64,000 nucleotides of DNA from an uncultured Bacteroidales bacterium (GTDB lineage: Bacteria; Bacteroidota; Bacteroidia; Bacteroidales; Paludibacteraceae). The notes under the pieces were generated by a model. The model worked only from the letters and a program-made list of their open reading frames with translations, was not told the DNA's origin and did not search any database. Where the stretch lies: contig CAKVEC010000002.1 of assembly GCA_934728255.1 (NCBI GenBank), forward strand, positions 62,001-126,000. Direction: 5' to 3'. Below are positions 8,313 through 16,147 of this stretch, in pieces (positions within the stretch are counted from its first letter, which is position 1; each line of letters begins with the position of its first letter). A program made the position numbers and the translations under genes.

Positions 8313-8341
8313 TGCGATGTGGTTTTCAAAACCAATGAATT

Positions 8342-8494
8342 TTACTTGAAGAACTCTTTTACGTTCTCGTTCAGAACAATCTCCTCTTGGAAGAAATAAG
8401 CACCCGTCTTCGGGGATTTTACCATCTTGATGCACTTGCTGTGTGCACGACCGGAATTGTCGGTCTTGAAGGTTGCGACCGCTTTCTTTGCCAT
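8342..8494 (-). CDS. DUF4295 family small basic protein
   Basis: A 50-residue protein starting MAKKAVATFKTDNSG and ending NENVKEFFK. It is the conserved Bacteroidota DUF4295 family, regularly found directly after rpmB and rpmG, as here. Its lysine-rich composition and operon context suggest a ribosome-associated role, but no function is established. The gene follows rpmG after 28 bases and ends before the terminator at 8281-8312. Confidence 0.88.
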   Translation of the reverse strand: MAKKAVATFKTDNSGRAHSKCIKMVKSPKTGAYFFQEEIVLNENVKEFFK

Positions 8495-8522
8495 AGTTCT
8501 AAGCCTTTCTAATTACGGTTAA

Positions 8523-8711
8523 TTACTTAATCTCCTTGTGAAGAGTATATTTCTTCAGATAGGGATTGTACTTCATCAGTTCCAAACGATCAGGAGTGTT
8601 CTTGCGGTTCTTGGTGGTAATGTAGCGAGACATTCCGGGAACACCGCTGGCTTTTTGCTCCGTGCACTCAAGGATTACTTGAACGCGTGCTTCTTTTGAT
8701 TTCTTTGCCAT
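8523..8711 (-). CDS. rpmG: 50S ribosomal protein L33
   Basis: Ribosomal protein bL33, 62 residues. It begins MAKKSKEARVQVILECTE and has the conserved YITTKNRKNTPDRLELMKYNP segment near the E site of the large subunit. The zinc-binding cysteines are absent, so this is the C-minus form. Upstream is AAGGAGG eight bases before the ATG, a strong Shine-Dalgarno-like sequence that is uncommon in Bacteroidota and may favour translation of this gene in the operon. It lies 16 bases after rpmB. Confidence 0.96.
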   Translation of the reverse strand: MAKKSKEARVQVILECTEQKASGVPGMSRYITTKNRKNTPDRLELMKYNPYLKKYTLHKEIK

Positions 8712-8727
8712 TGTCTTACCTCCTTAA

Positions 8728-8967
8728 TTATTCGTAAAGATACCCTTTTTCGGCTGCCTGCTTCAACGCAGCGTCCAAACCGATTTTGTTAATTGTTCTC
8801 AGACCGGCTGCACTCACGTTCAACTCGATCCATGTGTCTTGTTCTACCCAGTAGAACTTACGGCGGAACAGGTTCACATCAAACGTCCGCTTCGTGTGAC
8901 GTTTTGAGTGAGACACATTGCATCCACCCATGGCTTTTTTGCCTGTAATTTGACAAATCTTTGACAT
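8728..8967 (-). CDS. rpmB: 50S ribosomal protein L28
   Basis: Ribosomal protein bL28, 79 residues, starting MSKICQITGKKAMGGCNVSH with the family-typical SHSKRHTKRTFDVNL segment. It is the first gene of the rpmB-rpmG-DUF4295 operon. Transcription should start near 9203 from the promoter at 9210-9240, leaving a leader of about 235 bases, long for this genome. The leader may hold autoregulatory structure, although none was recognised. Confidence 0.96.
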   Translation of the reverse strand: MSKICQITGKKAMGGCNVSHSKRHTKRTFDVNLFRRKFYWVEQDTWIELNVSAAGLRTINKIGLDAALKQAAEKGYLYE

Positions 8968-9209
8968 TGTAGTATATTATTTTATTATTTTCTTTACATC
9001 AAGAGTACCGCCATCCGCACATCAACAACACATCTATCCCCCCCACTCCTCACAAACTATCTACCCCACTCCTCACAAAAATCATTTGATGCATATCATC
9101 CCACCACTGGATACCCTTACATTTTTGCGTACGCACTATACTGCTGATATTCAGCAGCATAACTACCAACCCACGGCTAAAACCAGCCTACTCCACGCGA
9201 AAAATCGTG

Positions 9210-9240
9210 CAAAGTTACTATATTTTATCCATATAGGCAA
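9210..9240 (-). promoter_or_regulatory. Promoter of the rpmB operon
   Basis: Minus-strand TTG (9240-9238) and TAACTTTG (9217-9210), 23-base spacing. The downstream ORFs are rpmB, rpmG and DUF4295. Confidence 0.75.
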
Positions 9241-9500
9241 ATTTTTTTGTCTTTTTCTTCATAAAGTCGTTCATTTTAACCACCACCTTCTGCAAAACAA
9301 AGTTTACAAAATTGATTTTTCCTACCACAATTCTTTTTTTTCTCTCCCCATATTCGCCCTATTTGCCTCATTCGTCCAATTCCTCTGTCCGCCCCACCCT
9401 ATTGCCCATATCCCCCTATTTACCTTGCCACAACTTAACTCCGAAAATAGTCAATCTATTCTAAAACAAGACCAACCATTTTCCTTCCTGCTGACAGGTA

Positions 9501-9566
9501 TATGTCATTCCTATGTCATTTGTATGTCATTTGTATGTGATTCGTATGTGATTCGTATGTGATTGG
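9501..9566. repeat. 11-bp tandem array, 6 units
   Basis: Six consecutive 11-base units: TATGTCATTCC, two of TATGTCATTTG, two of TATGTGATTCG, then TATGTGATTGG. On the minus strand the units read AATCACATACG, sharing AATCAC with the arrays at 2078 and 55258. Confidence 0.92.
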
Positions 9567-9602
9567 GCTGTTTCTGTTTGTATTACAGCAAGTTGCACCG
9601 CT

Positions 9603-9659
9603 TCGGTTGAACGTGGTGCAAAGCACCGCTTTGTGCGCAGTACGCGCCACGTTCAGCCG
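9603..9659. repeat. Imperfect inverted repeat containing a 32-bp dispersed element
   Basis: The left arm CGGTTGAACGTGGTGCAAAG (from 9604) is partly complementary to the right arm ending at 9659. The right half (9628-9659) is 29/32 identical, in reverse complement, to 55204-55235 after polA. No transposase is present. Confidence 0.75.
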
Positions 9660-9679
9660 GCCGTAATAAGTTGTCCCCA

Positions 9680-9724
9680 CAAAAAAAAGGAGACTGCCTA
9701 ACGACATTTGTCAGGCAGTCTCCT
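9680..9724 (-). terminator. Terminator of the nqr operon
   Basis: An 11-bp perfect stem (GGAGACTGCCT at 9689-9699 with 9713-9723) is followed on the minus strand by eight Ts (9688-9681). It lies 27 bases after the nqrF stop. Confidence 0.9.
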
Positions 9725-9750
9725 CTACTGTATCAACTATTGGCACTAGG

Positions 9751-11031
9751 TTATGCGCCGAAGTTATCAAAACGGATATCCTCATCGCTTACACCAAGCG
9801 AGTGGAGCAAATCAATCACGGTCTTTGCCATCATTGGAGGACCGCAGAGATAGTACTCAATGTCCTCGGGAGCGTCATGCTGCTTGAGATACGTGTCGCC
9901 CATCACCGGTGCAATGAAACCCGGAGTATATTTTACACCCATTGCATCTGCCTTCGGATCCGGACGGTCAAGAGCCAGATGGAAATGGAAGTTCGGATAC
10001 TCCTTCTCCAACTCGAGGAAATCGTCCAAGAAGAACACCTCGTCAATAGCACGTGCACCATAGAAATAATGCATCTCGCGGTCGCGTGTGTTGAGGGTCT
10101 TGAGCATATGCATAATCTGTGCACGGAGCGGAGCCATACCGGCACCACCGCCGACCCAAATCATCTCCTTCTTGCTGTCGAAGACAGGGTGGAAATCGCC
10201 GTAAGGACCCGACATCGTTACCTTGTCGCCCGGTTTGAGCGAGAAGATATAGGTTGATGCTATACCGCAAGGCACATCCTGGAACTCCGGTCCGTTCGGA
10301 CACTGGTCCTTCGGCTTGAAAGGCGGAGTCGCAATACGAACTGTCAGCGTAATAATATCACCCTCGTCGGGATAGTTAGCCATCGAGTATGCACGGATGG
10401 TAGGCTCGGTGTTCTTCTGATGCAGTTTGAACAAGCCGAACTTCTCCCATGCGGGTACATACAGATCGCCTATCAACGAGCGGTCGAAATCATTGTAGTT
10501 GATGTCGTAAGCGGGAATCTTAATCTGTGCATACGATCCGGGCAGGAAATCCATATGCTCGCCCTTGGGCAAAGCCACCTTGAACTCCTTGATGAACGTA
10601 GCCACGTTCTTGTTGCTGATCACGGTGCACTCCCATTCCTTGACACCCAATACCGACTCCGACACCTTCATCGAGATGTCGTTCTTCACTTTTACCTGAC
10701 AGCCCAGACGCCAATGGTCTTGTTGCTGTTTGCGCGAGAAATGCACGGTCTCGGTCGGCAGAATCTCTCCGCCGCCTTCCAGTACCTGGCATTTGCACTG
10801 ACCGCACGAACCCTTTCCGCCGCAAGCCGAAGGCAGGTGAACACCCGCTTCGCCCAAGGTATTAAGGAGCGTGCCGCCTGCCGGTACATCATACACCTTG
10901 TCGCCATTGATGGTAATCTTCACATTACCCGAAGCCACAAGGTACTTCTTTGCAACCAATAGGATGATTACAAGCAGCAGTATCACCGCCAAGAAGACGC
11001 CTACTGCATAAAGAATTGCTGTTATATTCAT
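9751..11031 (-). CDS. nqrF: Na+-translocating NADH:quinone reductase subunit F
   Basis: NADH-oxidising entry subunit of Na+-NQR, 426 residues. One N-terminal membrane helix (residues 5-27) is followed by a plant-type [2Fe-2S] domain with C70, C76, C79 and C111. The FAD-binding RAYSMANYP motif comes next, then NADH-binding GGGAGMAPLRAQ and CGPPMMAK. Electrons pass from NADH to FAD to 2Fe-2S. It is the last gene of nqrABCDE-F; a four-helix-bundle gene separates it from nqrE. A strong terminator follows at 9680-9724. Confidence 0.97.
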   Translation of the reverse strand: MNITAILYAVGVFLAVILLLVIILLVAKKYLVASGNVKITINGDKVYDVPAGGTLLNTLGEAGVHLPSACGGKGSCGQCKCQVLEGGGEILPTETVHFSRKQQQDHWRLGCQVKVKNDISMKVSESVLGVKEWECTVISNKNVATFIKEFKVALPKGEHMDFLPGSYAQIKIPAYDINYNDFDRSLIGDLYVPAWEKFGLFKLHQKNTEPTIRAYSMANYPDEGDIITLTVRIATPPFKPKDQCPNGPEFQDVPCGIASTYIFSLKPGDKVTMSGPYGDFHPVFDSKKEMIWVGGGAGMAPLRAQIMHMLKTLNTRDREMHYFYGARAIDEVFFLDDFLELEKEYPNFHFHLALDRPDPKADAMGVKYTPGFIAPVMGDTYLKQHDAPEDIEYYLCGPPMMAKTVIDLLHSLGVSDEDIRFDNFGA

Positions 11032-11040
11032 TTTCTTAAA

Positions 11041-11116
11041 GATGTTAGATGTTAGACCACTTCGTTGTTAGGTTATGCTGACGCATTGTTAGACAATACC
11101 GGTCAGATGTTAGATG
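11041..11116. repeat. GTTAGA-rich repeat, nqrF-side flank of the S23 cassette
   Basis: Multiple copies of ATGTTAGATGTTAGA-like sequence (11042-11054, 11106-11114) and GTTAGAC. It fills the gap between nqrF and the four-helix-bundle gene and is related in inverted orientation to the other flank at 11477-11520. Confidence 0.6.
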
Positions 11117-11476
11117 CTATATCTTACTTTCCAGATTCTTCATAAACACCGTGGACATACGTTGGAGATTATGAAGGCTCTCTCGCAAAGACTTCGATTG
11201 CACATTATCAATGTATCCTACACGTTCTGCAATGAGTACTTGAGTTTCCAACTCAAACATAGAACCTATAGCAATACTCAAAAAATGTGTAAACTCACGG
11301 TTGGTATTCCGTCCTGCGTCTTCCGCAATGTTAGAAGGGATAGAAACTGCAGACCTTGTCATTTGGGAGGTTAGTCCGTACCTTTCCTCTTGAGGGAAGG
11401 TTGCAACCGCCTCATAGACAGATTGAACCAAGTTCATACTATCCTGCCAAATTTGCAGGTTGTTATAGTTGTGCAT
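11117..11476 (-). CDS. Four-helix-bundle protein (S23/Avd-like family)
   Basis: A 119-residue all-helical protein starting MHNYNNLQIWQDSMNLVQSV with the family-typical RSAVSIPSNIAEDAGR and EFTHFLSIAIGSMFELETQV segments. The family was first found as an ORF within 23S rRNA intervening sequences and also includes Avd of diversity-generating retroelements. No reverse transcriptase or template repeat is present here. The gene sits inside the nqr operon, same strand, between nqrE and nqrF, bounded on both sides by GTTAGA repeats. That arrangement suggests an inserted cassette. Molecular function is unknown; a role in Na+-NQR is not supported. Confidence 0.88.
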   Translation of the reverse strand: MHNYNNLQIWQDSMNLVQSVYEAVATFPQEERYGLTSQMTRSAVSIPSNIAEDAGRNTNREFTHFLSIAIGSMFELETQVLIAERVGYIDNVQSKSLRESLHNLQRMSTVFMKNLESKI

Positions 11477-11520
11477 ATATCTAACTTCTAACAGCCGAAA
11501 GGCGTTCTAACTTCTAACAG
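11477..11520. repeat. TCTAACTTCTAACAGC repeat, nqrE-side flank of the S23 cassette
   Basis: Two copies of CTAACTTCTAACAG (11480-11493 and 11507-11520) are separated by CCGAAAGGCGTT, the inverse orientation of the GTTAGA repeats on the other side. Together the flanks bracket the four-helix-bundle gene. Confidence 0.65.
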
Positions 11521-11538
11521 CGTAGCGATCCCAATATC

Positions 11539-12147
11539 TTAGATATTTAATCCCGAGAAGCACATAAACGCCATAGCCATCAGACCTACAGTGATAAAGG
11601 TGATACCCAGTCCCTGCAGAGGTTTTGGCACATCGTTGTACTCCATTTTCTCACGGATACCTGCCAGACAGACAATAGCCAGCATCCAACCCAGACCCGA
11701 TCCGATAGCGTATGCAAACGCATCGCCGAGATTGGCAATCGCTTTGGCATTCTCCGGTGCAAGCAGAATACGCTGCTGCATAAAGAGCGAACCACCCATG
11801 ATTGCGCAGTTTACGGCTATCAGTGGCAGGAATATACCCAGCGACGAGTAGAGCGACGGCGAGTATTTCTCCACCACCATCTCCACCAACTGCGTGATTG
11901 CCGCAATCACAGCAATAAACAGGATAAACGACAGGTAACCCAGGTTCAGAGGATTGAGCACATATACCTGCAGCAAGTAGTTGACAGGCAGCGTAATCGT
12001 CAGCACAAACGTAACAGCCACGCCCAAACCTGCACTCGTTTTAACGTCTTTCGATACCGCCAGATACGAACACATACCCAGGAAGTATGCGAAAATCATG
12101 TTGTCAGCAAATATGCTGCGAACAAATAGACTTAATGCATGTTCCAT
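11539..12147 (-). CDS. nqrE: Na+-NQR subunit E
   Basis: Integral membrane subunit, 202 residues with about six helices, paired with NqrD around the intramembrane iron-sulfur centre of the Na+ pump. Typical segments are ENMIFAYFLGMCSYLAVSK-like at the start (with C26) and the NCAIMGGSLFMQQR motif with the second conserved cysteine near residue 114. It follows nqrD after one base. A 62-base repeat-bearing gap and the inserted S23-type gene separate it from nqrF, so nqrF transcription must read through the insert. Confidence 0.96.
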   Translation of the reverse strand: MEHALSLFVRSIFADNMIFAYFLGMCSYLAVSKDVKTSAGLGVAVTFVLTITLPVNYLLQVYVLNPLNLGYLSFILFIAVIAAITQLVEMVVEKYSPSLYSSLGIFLPLIAVNCAIMGGSLFMQQRILLAPENAKAIANLGDAFAYAIGSGLGWMLAIVCLAGIREKMEYNDVPKPLQGLGITFITVGLMAMAFMCFSGLNI

Positions 12148-12148
12148 A

Positions 12149-12778
12149 TTACTTTTCCTCCTTGTTTATGCCACGGTGAGCCCAAATGATACAACCTACC
12201 AGAATCAGAGCCATTGCTGGCATCATCATCATACCGCAGTTCTCATAACAACCGCCATTGGCTACATACCAACTCTCAGGAATCACACGGAAGCCAAGCA
12301 GTGTGCCTGCACCGAACAACTCGCGAATAAAAGCAACAATAACCAATACGATAGCATAACCGAATCCGTTGCCAAGACCGTCGAGGAACGAGTCCTTTAC
12401 GTTATTCGTCATAGCAAATGCCTCGAGGCGTCCCATCAGGATACAGTTGGTAATAATCAGTCCGATATAGACGCTCAACTGCATTGCCACATCATAAGCA
12501 AAGGCTTTCAACACCTCGCTCACGAGCGTAACCAACGCCGCTACAACGACCAATTGAACAATGATACGAATACGCATCGGGATAGTCTTGCGCATCAACG
12601 AAATGATCACATTGGACATAGCCACGATAATCGTTACCGCAATACCCATCACCAATGCAGGCTTGAGTTGCACCGTTACGGCCAGTGCCGAACAGATACC
12701 CAAGATTTGCACAACCACTGGGTTGTTCTTATTCAGAGGCCCCAAAAAGACCTCTTTTGTTTTTTGTGAAAGTGCCAT
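12149..12778 (-). CDS. nqrD: Na+-NQR subunit D
   Basis: Integral membrane subunit, 209 residues, homologous to NqrE. It starts MALSQKTKEVFLGPLNKNNPVVVQILGICSALAV-like, with the conserved cysteine in GICSALAV and a second in ITNCILMGRLEAFA. Together NqrD and NqrE hold the membrane [2Fe-2S] centre and take part in Na+ translocation. The gene follows nqrC after two bases and precedes nqrE by one base, consistent with one transcript from nqrA. Confidence 0.96.
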   Translation of the reverse strand: MALSQKTKEVFLGPLNKNNPVVVQILGICSALAVTVQLKPALVMGIAVTIIVAMSNVIISLMRKTIPMRIRIIVQLVVVAALVTLVSEVLKAFAYDVAMQLSVYIGLIITNCILMGRLEAFAMTNNVKDSFLDGLGNGFGYAIVLVIVAFIRELFGAGTLLGFRVIPESWYVANGGCYENCGMMMMPAMALILVGCIIWAHRGINKEEK

Positions 12779-12780
12779 AG

Positions 12781-13584
12781 TTATTCCATTGTTTGTTCAA
12801 CCCCGTCGCCCTCTTGAGCAGCCTCACAGGGAGCAGCGCAGTTGTTGGTTTTACAATCATTCAGAAACTCGGCGTACTCTGCAAGGTTGTTCACCAGCAT
12901 ATCATTCACACCCGTCGAAGTGATGGTTGCGCCTGAAACGGCATCCACCTGCTCCTGTCCGTTCTCCGCCGTCTTGCCGGCTTTCAGAACTGCCACCGAG
13001 CGAATCTCGCCCTCGGCGTTACGGATATGCTTTCCGTTGAACTGGTTGCGGAATTTTGCAGTAACGATCTCGGCGCCCAAACCCGGAGTCTCGCTCTCGT
13101 GGTTGAAGTTAATGCCGAAGATGGTGTTCTTATCCGCATCCAATGCCAGATAACCACCGATACCACCCCACAGACCCGTTCCGTGAAGTTTGAGTACATA
13201 CTTGGTCTCGCCGTCAATCGTTGCCACATACAGCGGCAGACCATTCACAGTCGAGTCTTTTACCAATTCCTTATACATAGCCGCAGGATCAGCCTTCGAG
13301 TAGTCCTGATTGAGGGCTACCAGAATCTGTTTTTGCTGGTCAAGCAGTGCATTCGCCTTCTGGCGCGGACTGAGCACTTGGCTCACTACTGCCAGCAAGA
13401 TCGCCACTATCACCACAATCACAGTCGCATACACTATGGTATAGACATTGCTGTTGGTGTCAAGTCCTTTTTTCTTTTGTTCTACGAACACACCTTTCTG
13501 GTGGCACTGCGGGCACTCATCGGGTGCATTATCACCGGTGTGGACATAGCCGCACACGGAGCATACATATTTCTTCTGTGCCAT
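12781..13584 (-). CDS. nqrC: Na+-NQR subunit C with an N-terminal rubredoxin-like domain
   Basis: The NqrC part has one membrane helix (about residues 47-69) followed by the FMN domain with the flavinylation motif SGATITS near residue 219, where FMN is joined to threonine by phosphodiester. Unusually, about 40 residues precede it with C8-x2-C11 and C24-x2-C27 (YVCSVCGYVHTGD and DECPQCH), the knuckles of a rubredoxin- or rubrerythrin-tail domain. With normal topology this would be cytoplasmic. The C-terminal tail also has three cysteines (CKTNNCAAPC). NqrC is normally about 230-260 residues without a metal knuckle. The ATG at 13584 directly precedes the domain and follows nqrB after five bases, so the extension is not a start-site artefact. 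Confidence 0.93.
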   Translation of the reverse strand: MAQKKYVCSVCGYVHTGDNAPDECPQCHQKGVFVEQKKKGLDTNSNVYTIVYATVIVVIVAILLAVVSQVLSPRQKANALLDQQKQILVALNQDYSKADPAAMYKELVKDSTVNGLPLYVATIDGETKYVLKLHGTGLWGGIGGYLALDADKNTIFGINFNHESETPGLGAEIVTAKFRNQFNGKHIRNAEGEIRSVAVLKAGKTAENGQEQVDAVSGATITSTGVNDMLVNNLAEYAEFLNDCKTNNCAAPCEAAQEGDGVEQTME

Positions 13585-13589
13585 ATTTC

Positions 13590-14795
13590 TTAGATTTTAG
13601 CGCGTTTCATACGACGTTTGATATTCACTTGCACTACGCACCAGTCGATAAGCGGAGCAAAGGCGTTCATCAGCAGAATAGAGAGCATCATACCCTCCGG
13701 ATAACCGGGGTTGAGTACGCGGATAACCACTGCCATAAAACCGATCAGGAAACCGTAGATCCACTTGCCGCACTCCGTGCGAGCCGAGGTAACAGGGTCG
13801 GTAGCCATAAATACGGCACCGAAAGCGAAACCGCCCGTTACTAAGTGCATATACCACGGGAAATGAGCCGCAGCCGTATCCGGACCGCACACATTGAACA
13901 GCCATGCAGTCAGTCCGCCGCCCACAAAGATACTGAGCATCGTCTTCCACGAAGCCACACCGGTCGTCAGCAGCAACAATGCACCCAGCAAAATAGCCCA
14001 GCAGCAGGTCTCACCCACCGAACCGGGAATCAAGCCGTTGAATGCCGTCCAAAAATCTACGGGCATAAGGCTTGCATCCGTTGTGGTTGCAATCTGTGTC
14101 AGAGGCGTTGCGCCCGAGAAACCGTCCACAATCGTCTTGCCGCCATCCCAGCCCCAAGTGCCGCCGGTGCGGACAAAGGCTGCATCGCCCGTCATATGAG
14201 TCGGGTACGCAAAGAACAGGAACGCACGCGTGATAAGAGCCACATTGAAGATGTTATAACCCGTACCGCCGAATACCTCTTTGGCAAAGATAACGGCAAA
14301 AGCAGTAGCGATAGCCACCATCCACAGCGGAGTATTGATCGGCACAATCAGCGGAATGATGAAACCCGTAACGAGAAAGCCCTCTTGAATCTCTTCTTTT
14401 TTCCATTGCGCTACCGTAAACTCAATACCAAGTCCCACTGCGTAACTGACTATTATATAAGGCAATACTGCCAACAGACCGAAGCCGAATGCCTTCCACC
14501 ACAATGCACAGGTCATGCCACCACGTACCAACTCGCCTGTAGCCAACAGGTGCTGGTAGCCCACATTGAACATACCGAACAACATAGCGGGAACAAGTGC
14601 CAAAACCACAAGTATCATGGTGCGTTTGGAGTCCGAACCATCGTGGATTTGTGTGCCTATACGCTTTGAAGTCGTGTTCGGGGTGAACAGGAACGTGTCA
14701 AAACCGTCAAACACCGAGTGGAGTGCGTGCAACTTGCCGCCTTCATCAAAGGTCGGGCGAAGTTTCTCTACTAATTTATATAAACCGTTAAACAT
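13590..14795 (-). CDS. nqrB: Na+-NQR subunit B
   Basis: Large membrane subunit, 401 residues, with about ten helices. It carries covalent FMN on threonine in the motif GFSGATPLTQ and, by family knowledge, riboflavin and part of the Na+ channel. The N-terminus MFNGLYKLVEKLRPTFDEGG is typical. The ATG at 14795 overlaps the nqrA TGA by one base (TGATG), indicating translational coupling; an alternative GTG sits one codon upstream. Confidence 0.97.
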   Translation of the reverse strand: MFNGLYKLVEKLRPTFDEGGKLHALHSVFDGFDTFLFTPNTTSKRIGTQIHDGSDSKRTMILVVLALVPAMLFGMFNVGYQHLLATGELVRGGMTCALWWKAFGFGLLAVLPYIIVSYAVGLGIEFTVAQWKKEEIQEGFLVTGFIIPLIVPINTPLWMVAIATAFAVIFAKEVFGGTGYNIFNVALITRAFLFFAYPTHMTGDAAFVRTGGTWGWDGGKTIVDGFSGATPLTQIATTTDASLMPVDFWTAFNGLIPGSVGETCCWAILLGALLLLTTGVASWKTMLSIFVGGGLTAWLFNVCGPDTAAAHFPWYMHLVTGGFAFGAVFMATDPVTSARTECGKWIYGFLIGFMAVVIRVLNPGYPEGMMLSILLMNAFAPLIDWCVVQVNIKRRMKRAKI

Positions 14796-16147
14796 CACTC
14801 AATCTCCTTTTTTAAGTTATCCAATGCGGTTCTTACTATTGCCTGGAGCGGCATCTTCGAAGTGCAGACATACTCGCAAAGCGCAAAGTCTTCGGGAGCC
14901 ACTTCATACACACCCAATGTCTCCATCTTGTCAATATTTCCGGCTATCATCGCCTTAATCAGGTATTCGGGATAGATGTCCATCGGGAACACCTTATCGT
15001 ACTGACCGCTCACGATAATCGCACGGCGACCACCCTTCAAGCGGGCATCCCACTGGTAGTGTTTCTTGCCGAATAACCAACGCGTAAATGCGCAGTCAAA
15101 CATCTTGGCAGGATCGGTGCAACTTGCATTGAATGAGCCAAAACGTGGCATCATCCAACCCATAAACTCATGATTTTCCGTACCCTCGTCCAATACCGTA
15201 AACTGGTTGTCGTAGATACTGATCATCTCGTCCAGACCCACTTGGTGTCCGCTCAGCACATTGCCTGCCACATAGCGCACAGGCTCGCCCGTCATCACAT
15301 TGCTGCGGAAAATCTCCGTTACTGGCATACCCGGCAACACATTATAGTATTGTGCGCCATAAGCCAGCGGACCCGTCAGAGCCACTTTCTTCTGCATATC
15401 CACAATACCCTTGGTCAGCAAGCGGCCAATCAGGTCAAGATCCTGTATGTTGATTGTCCAAACCGTCTCGCCTTTGGCAATCGGTGCCACATGGTTGATC
15501 TGTACACCCACGTTGCCTGCGGGGTGCGGACCGAACACCTCATACAAAGTGCAGTCTTTCAACTCGCGGAACTCGGTGGCTTTTGCGCCGCCTTTTATTC
15601 CGACATACACCGGTGCCACACTGCCCAGCGCACTCACAGCCGCTTGCAGTTCTGCCAGCCGCCCTTTCAGCACCCACTCATAATCCGGTGCCACAGGTGC
15701 GCTGTCGAAAGTCGAGATGAAGATAGCCTTCGGCTGCTTGCTCGGCATAGCAATACAGTCGTAAGGACGCTGCTTGATCAGACACCAAAGACCCGACTGG
15801 AGCAGCAGGGTCTTGATATCAGCAGACTTATCAAACGTCTCATACGCAATGCAGGCATCTGCCTCAATGTCAATCGACATCACTTTCCGGCGGTCGCCGC
15901 GGACTATAGCCACTACCTTACCGCTTACAGGCGATGTAAACAACATCTGCTCAAATGCCTTGTCGTGAAACAGGGGCGAACCTGCCTTCACGCTGTCGCC
16001 TTCGTGCACCATCAGTTTCGGTATGATGCCGGCGAAATGGTCGGGCACGATATGATAGACCGCAGGACGATTCACGCTACCGAGCGTCAATGCTGCCGCG
16101 CCTTCAAAAGGTATGTCCAAACCACGTTTCAGTTTGATTTGTTGCAT
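14795..16147 (-). CDS. nqrA: Na+-NQR subunit A
   Basis: First gene of the operon, 450 residues. It is the cytoplasm-facing quinone-associated subunit with the biotinyl/lipoyl-like N-terminal region (GLDIPFEGAAAL) and the conserved GPHPAGNVGVQI motif. It starts MQQIKLKRGLDIPF. Length and motifs are normal. Transcription should start near 16426 from the promoter at 16433-16440, leaving a leader of roughly 280 bases. Confidence 0.97.
   Translation of the reverse strand: MQQIKLKRGLDIPFEGAAALTLGSVNRPAVYHIVPDHFAGIIPKLMVHEGDSVKAGSPLFHDKAFEQMLFTSPVSGKVVAIVRGDRRKVMSIDIEADACIAYETFDKSADIKTLLLQSGLWCLIKQRPYDCIAMPSKQPKAIFISTFDSAPVAPDYEWVLKGRLAELQAAVSALGSVAPVYVGIKGGAKATEFRELKDCTLYEVFGPHPAGNVGVQINHVAPIAKGETVWTINIQDLDLIGRLLTKGIVDMQKKVALTGPLAYGAQYYNVLPGMPVTEIFRSNVMTGEPVRYVAGNVLSGHQVGLDEMISIYDNQFTVLDEGTENHEFMGWMMPRFGSFNASCTDPAKMFDCAFTRWLFGKKHYQWDARLKGGRRAIIVSGQYDKVFPMDIYPEYLIKAMIAGNIDKMETLGVYEVAPEDFALCEYVCTSKMPLQAIVRTALDNLKKEIE

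Larger units (their letters stand above)
8968..9750. other. 783-base non-coding stretch between rpmB and nqrF
   Basis: From the rpmB side it holds the AT-rich rpmB leader with a near-direct repeat of CCCCACTCCTCACAAA (about 9041-9056 and 9064-9079), and the rpmB promoter. It then holds an 11-bp tandem array (9501-9566), an imperfect inverted repeat (9603-9659) and the nqr terminator (9680-9724). A plus-strand ORF at 9086-9562 crosses the promoter and the array and is judged spurious. Confidence 0.7.

Noticed and set aside
9086..9562. Plus-strand ORF of 158 residues in the rpmB-nqrF gap
   Set aside because: It crosses the minus-strand rpmB promoter, ends inside the 11-bp tandem array, and its composition (His, Phe, Leu runs) is that of translated AT-rich spacer.
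9501..9566. Tandem arrays as CRISPR loci
   Set aside because: Units are contiguous 11-mers with no spacers, and no cas genes are present.
9603..9659. Insertion-sequence terminal repeats
   Set aside because: There is an inverted repeat but no transposase or remnant nearby; it fits the dispersed-element family better.
11117..11476. Diversity-generating retroelement suggested by the Avd-like protein
   Set aside because: No reverse transcriptase, template repeat or variable-region gene is present nearby.
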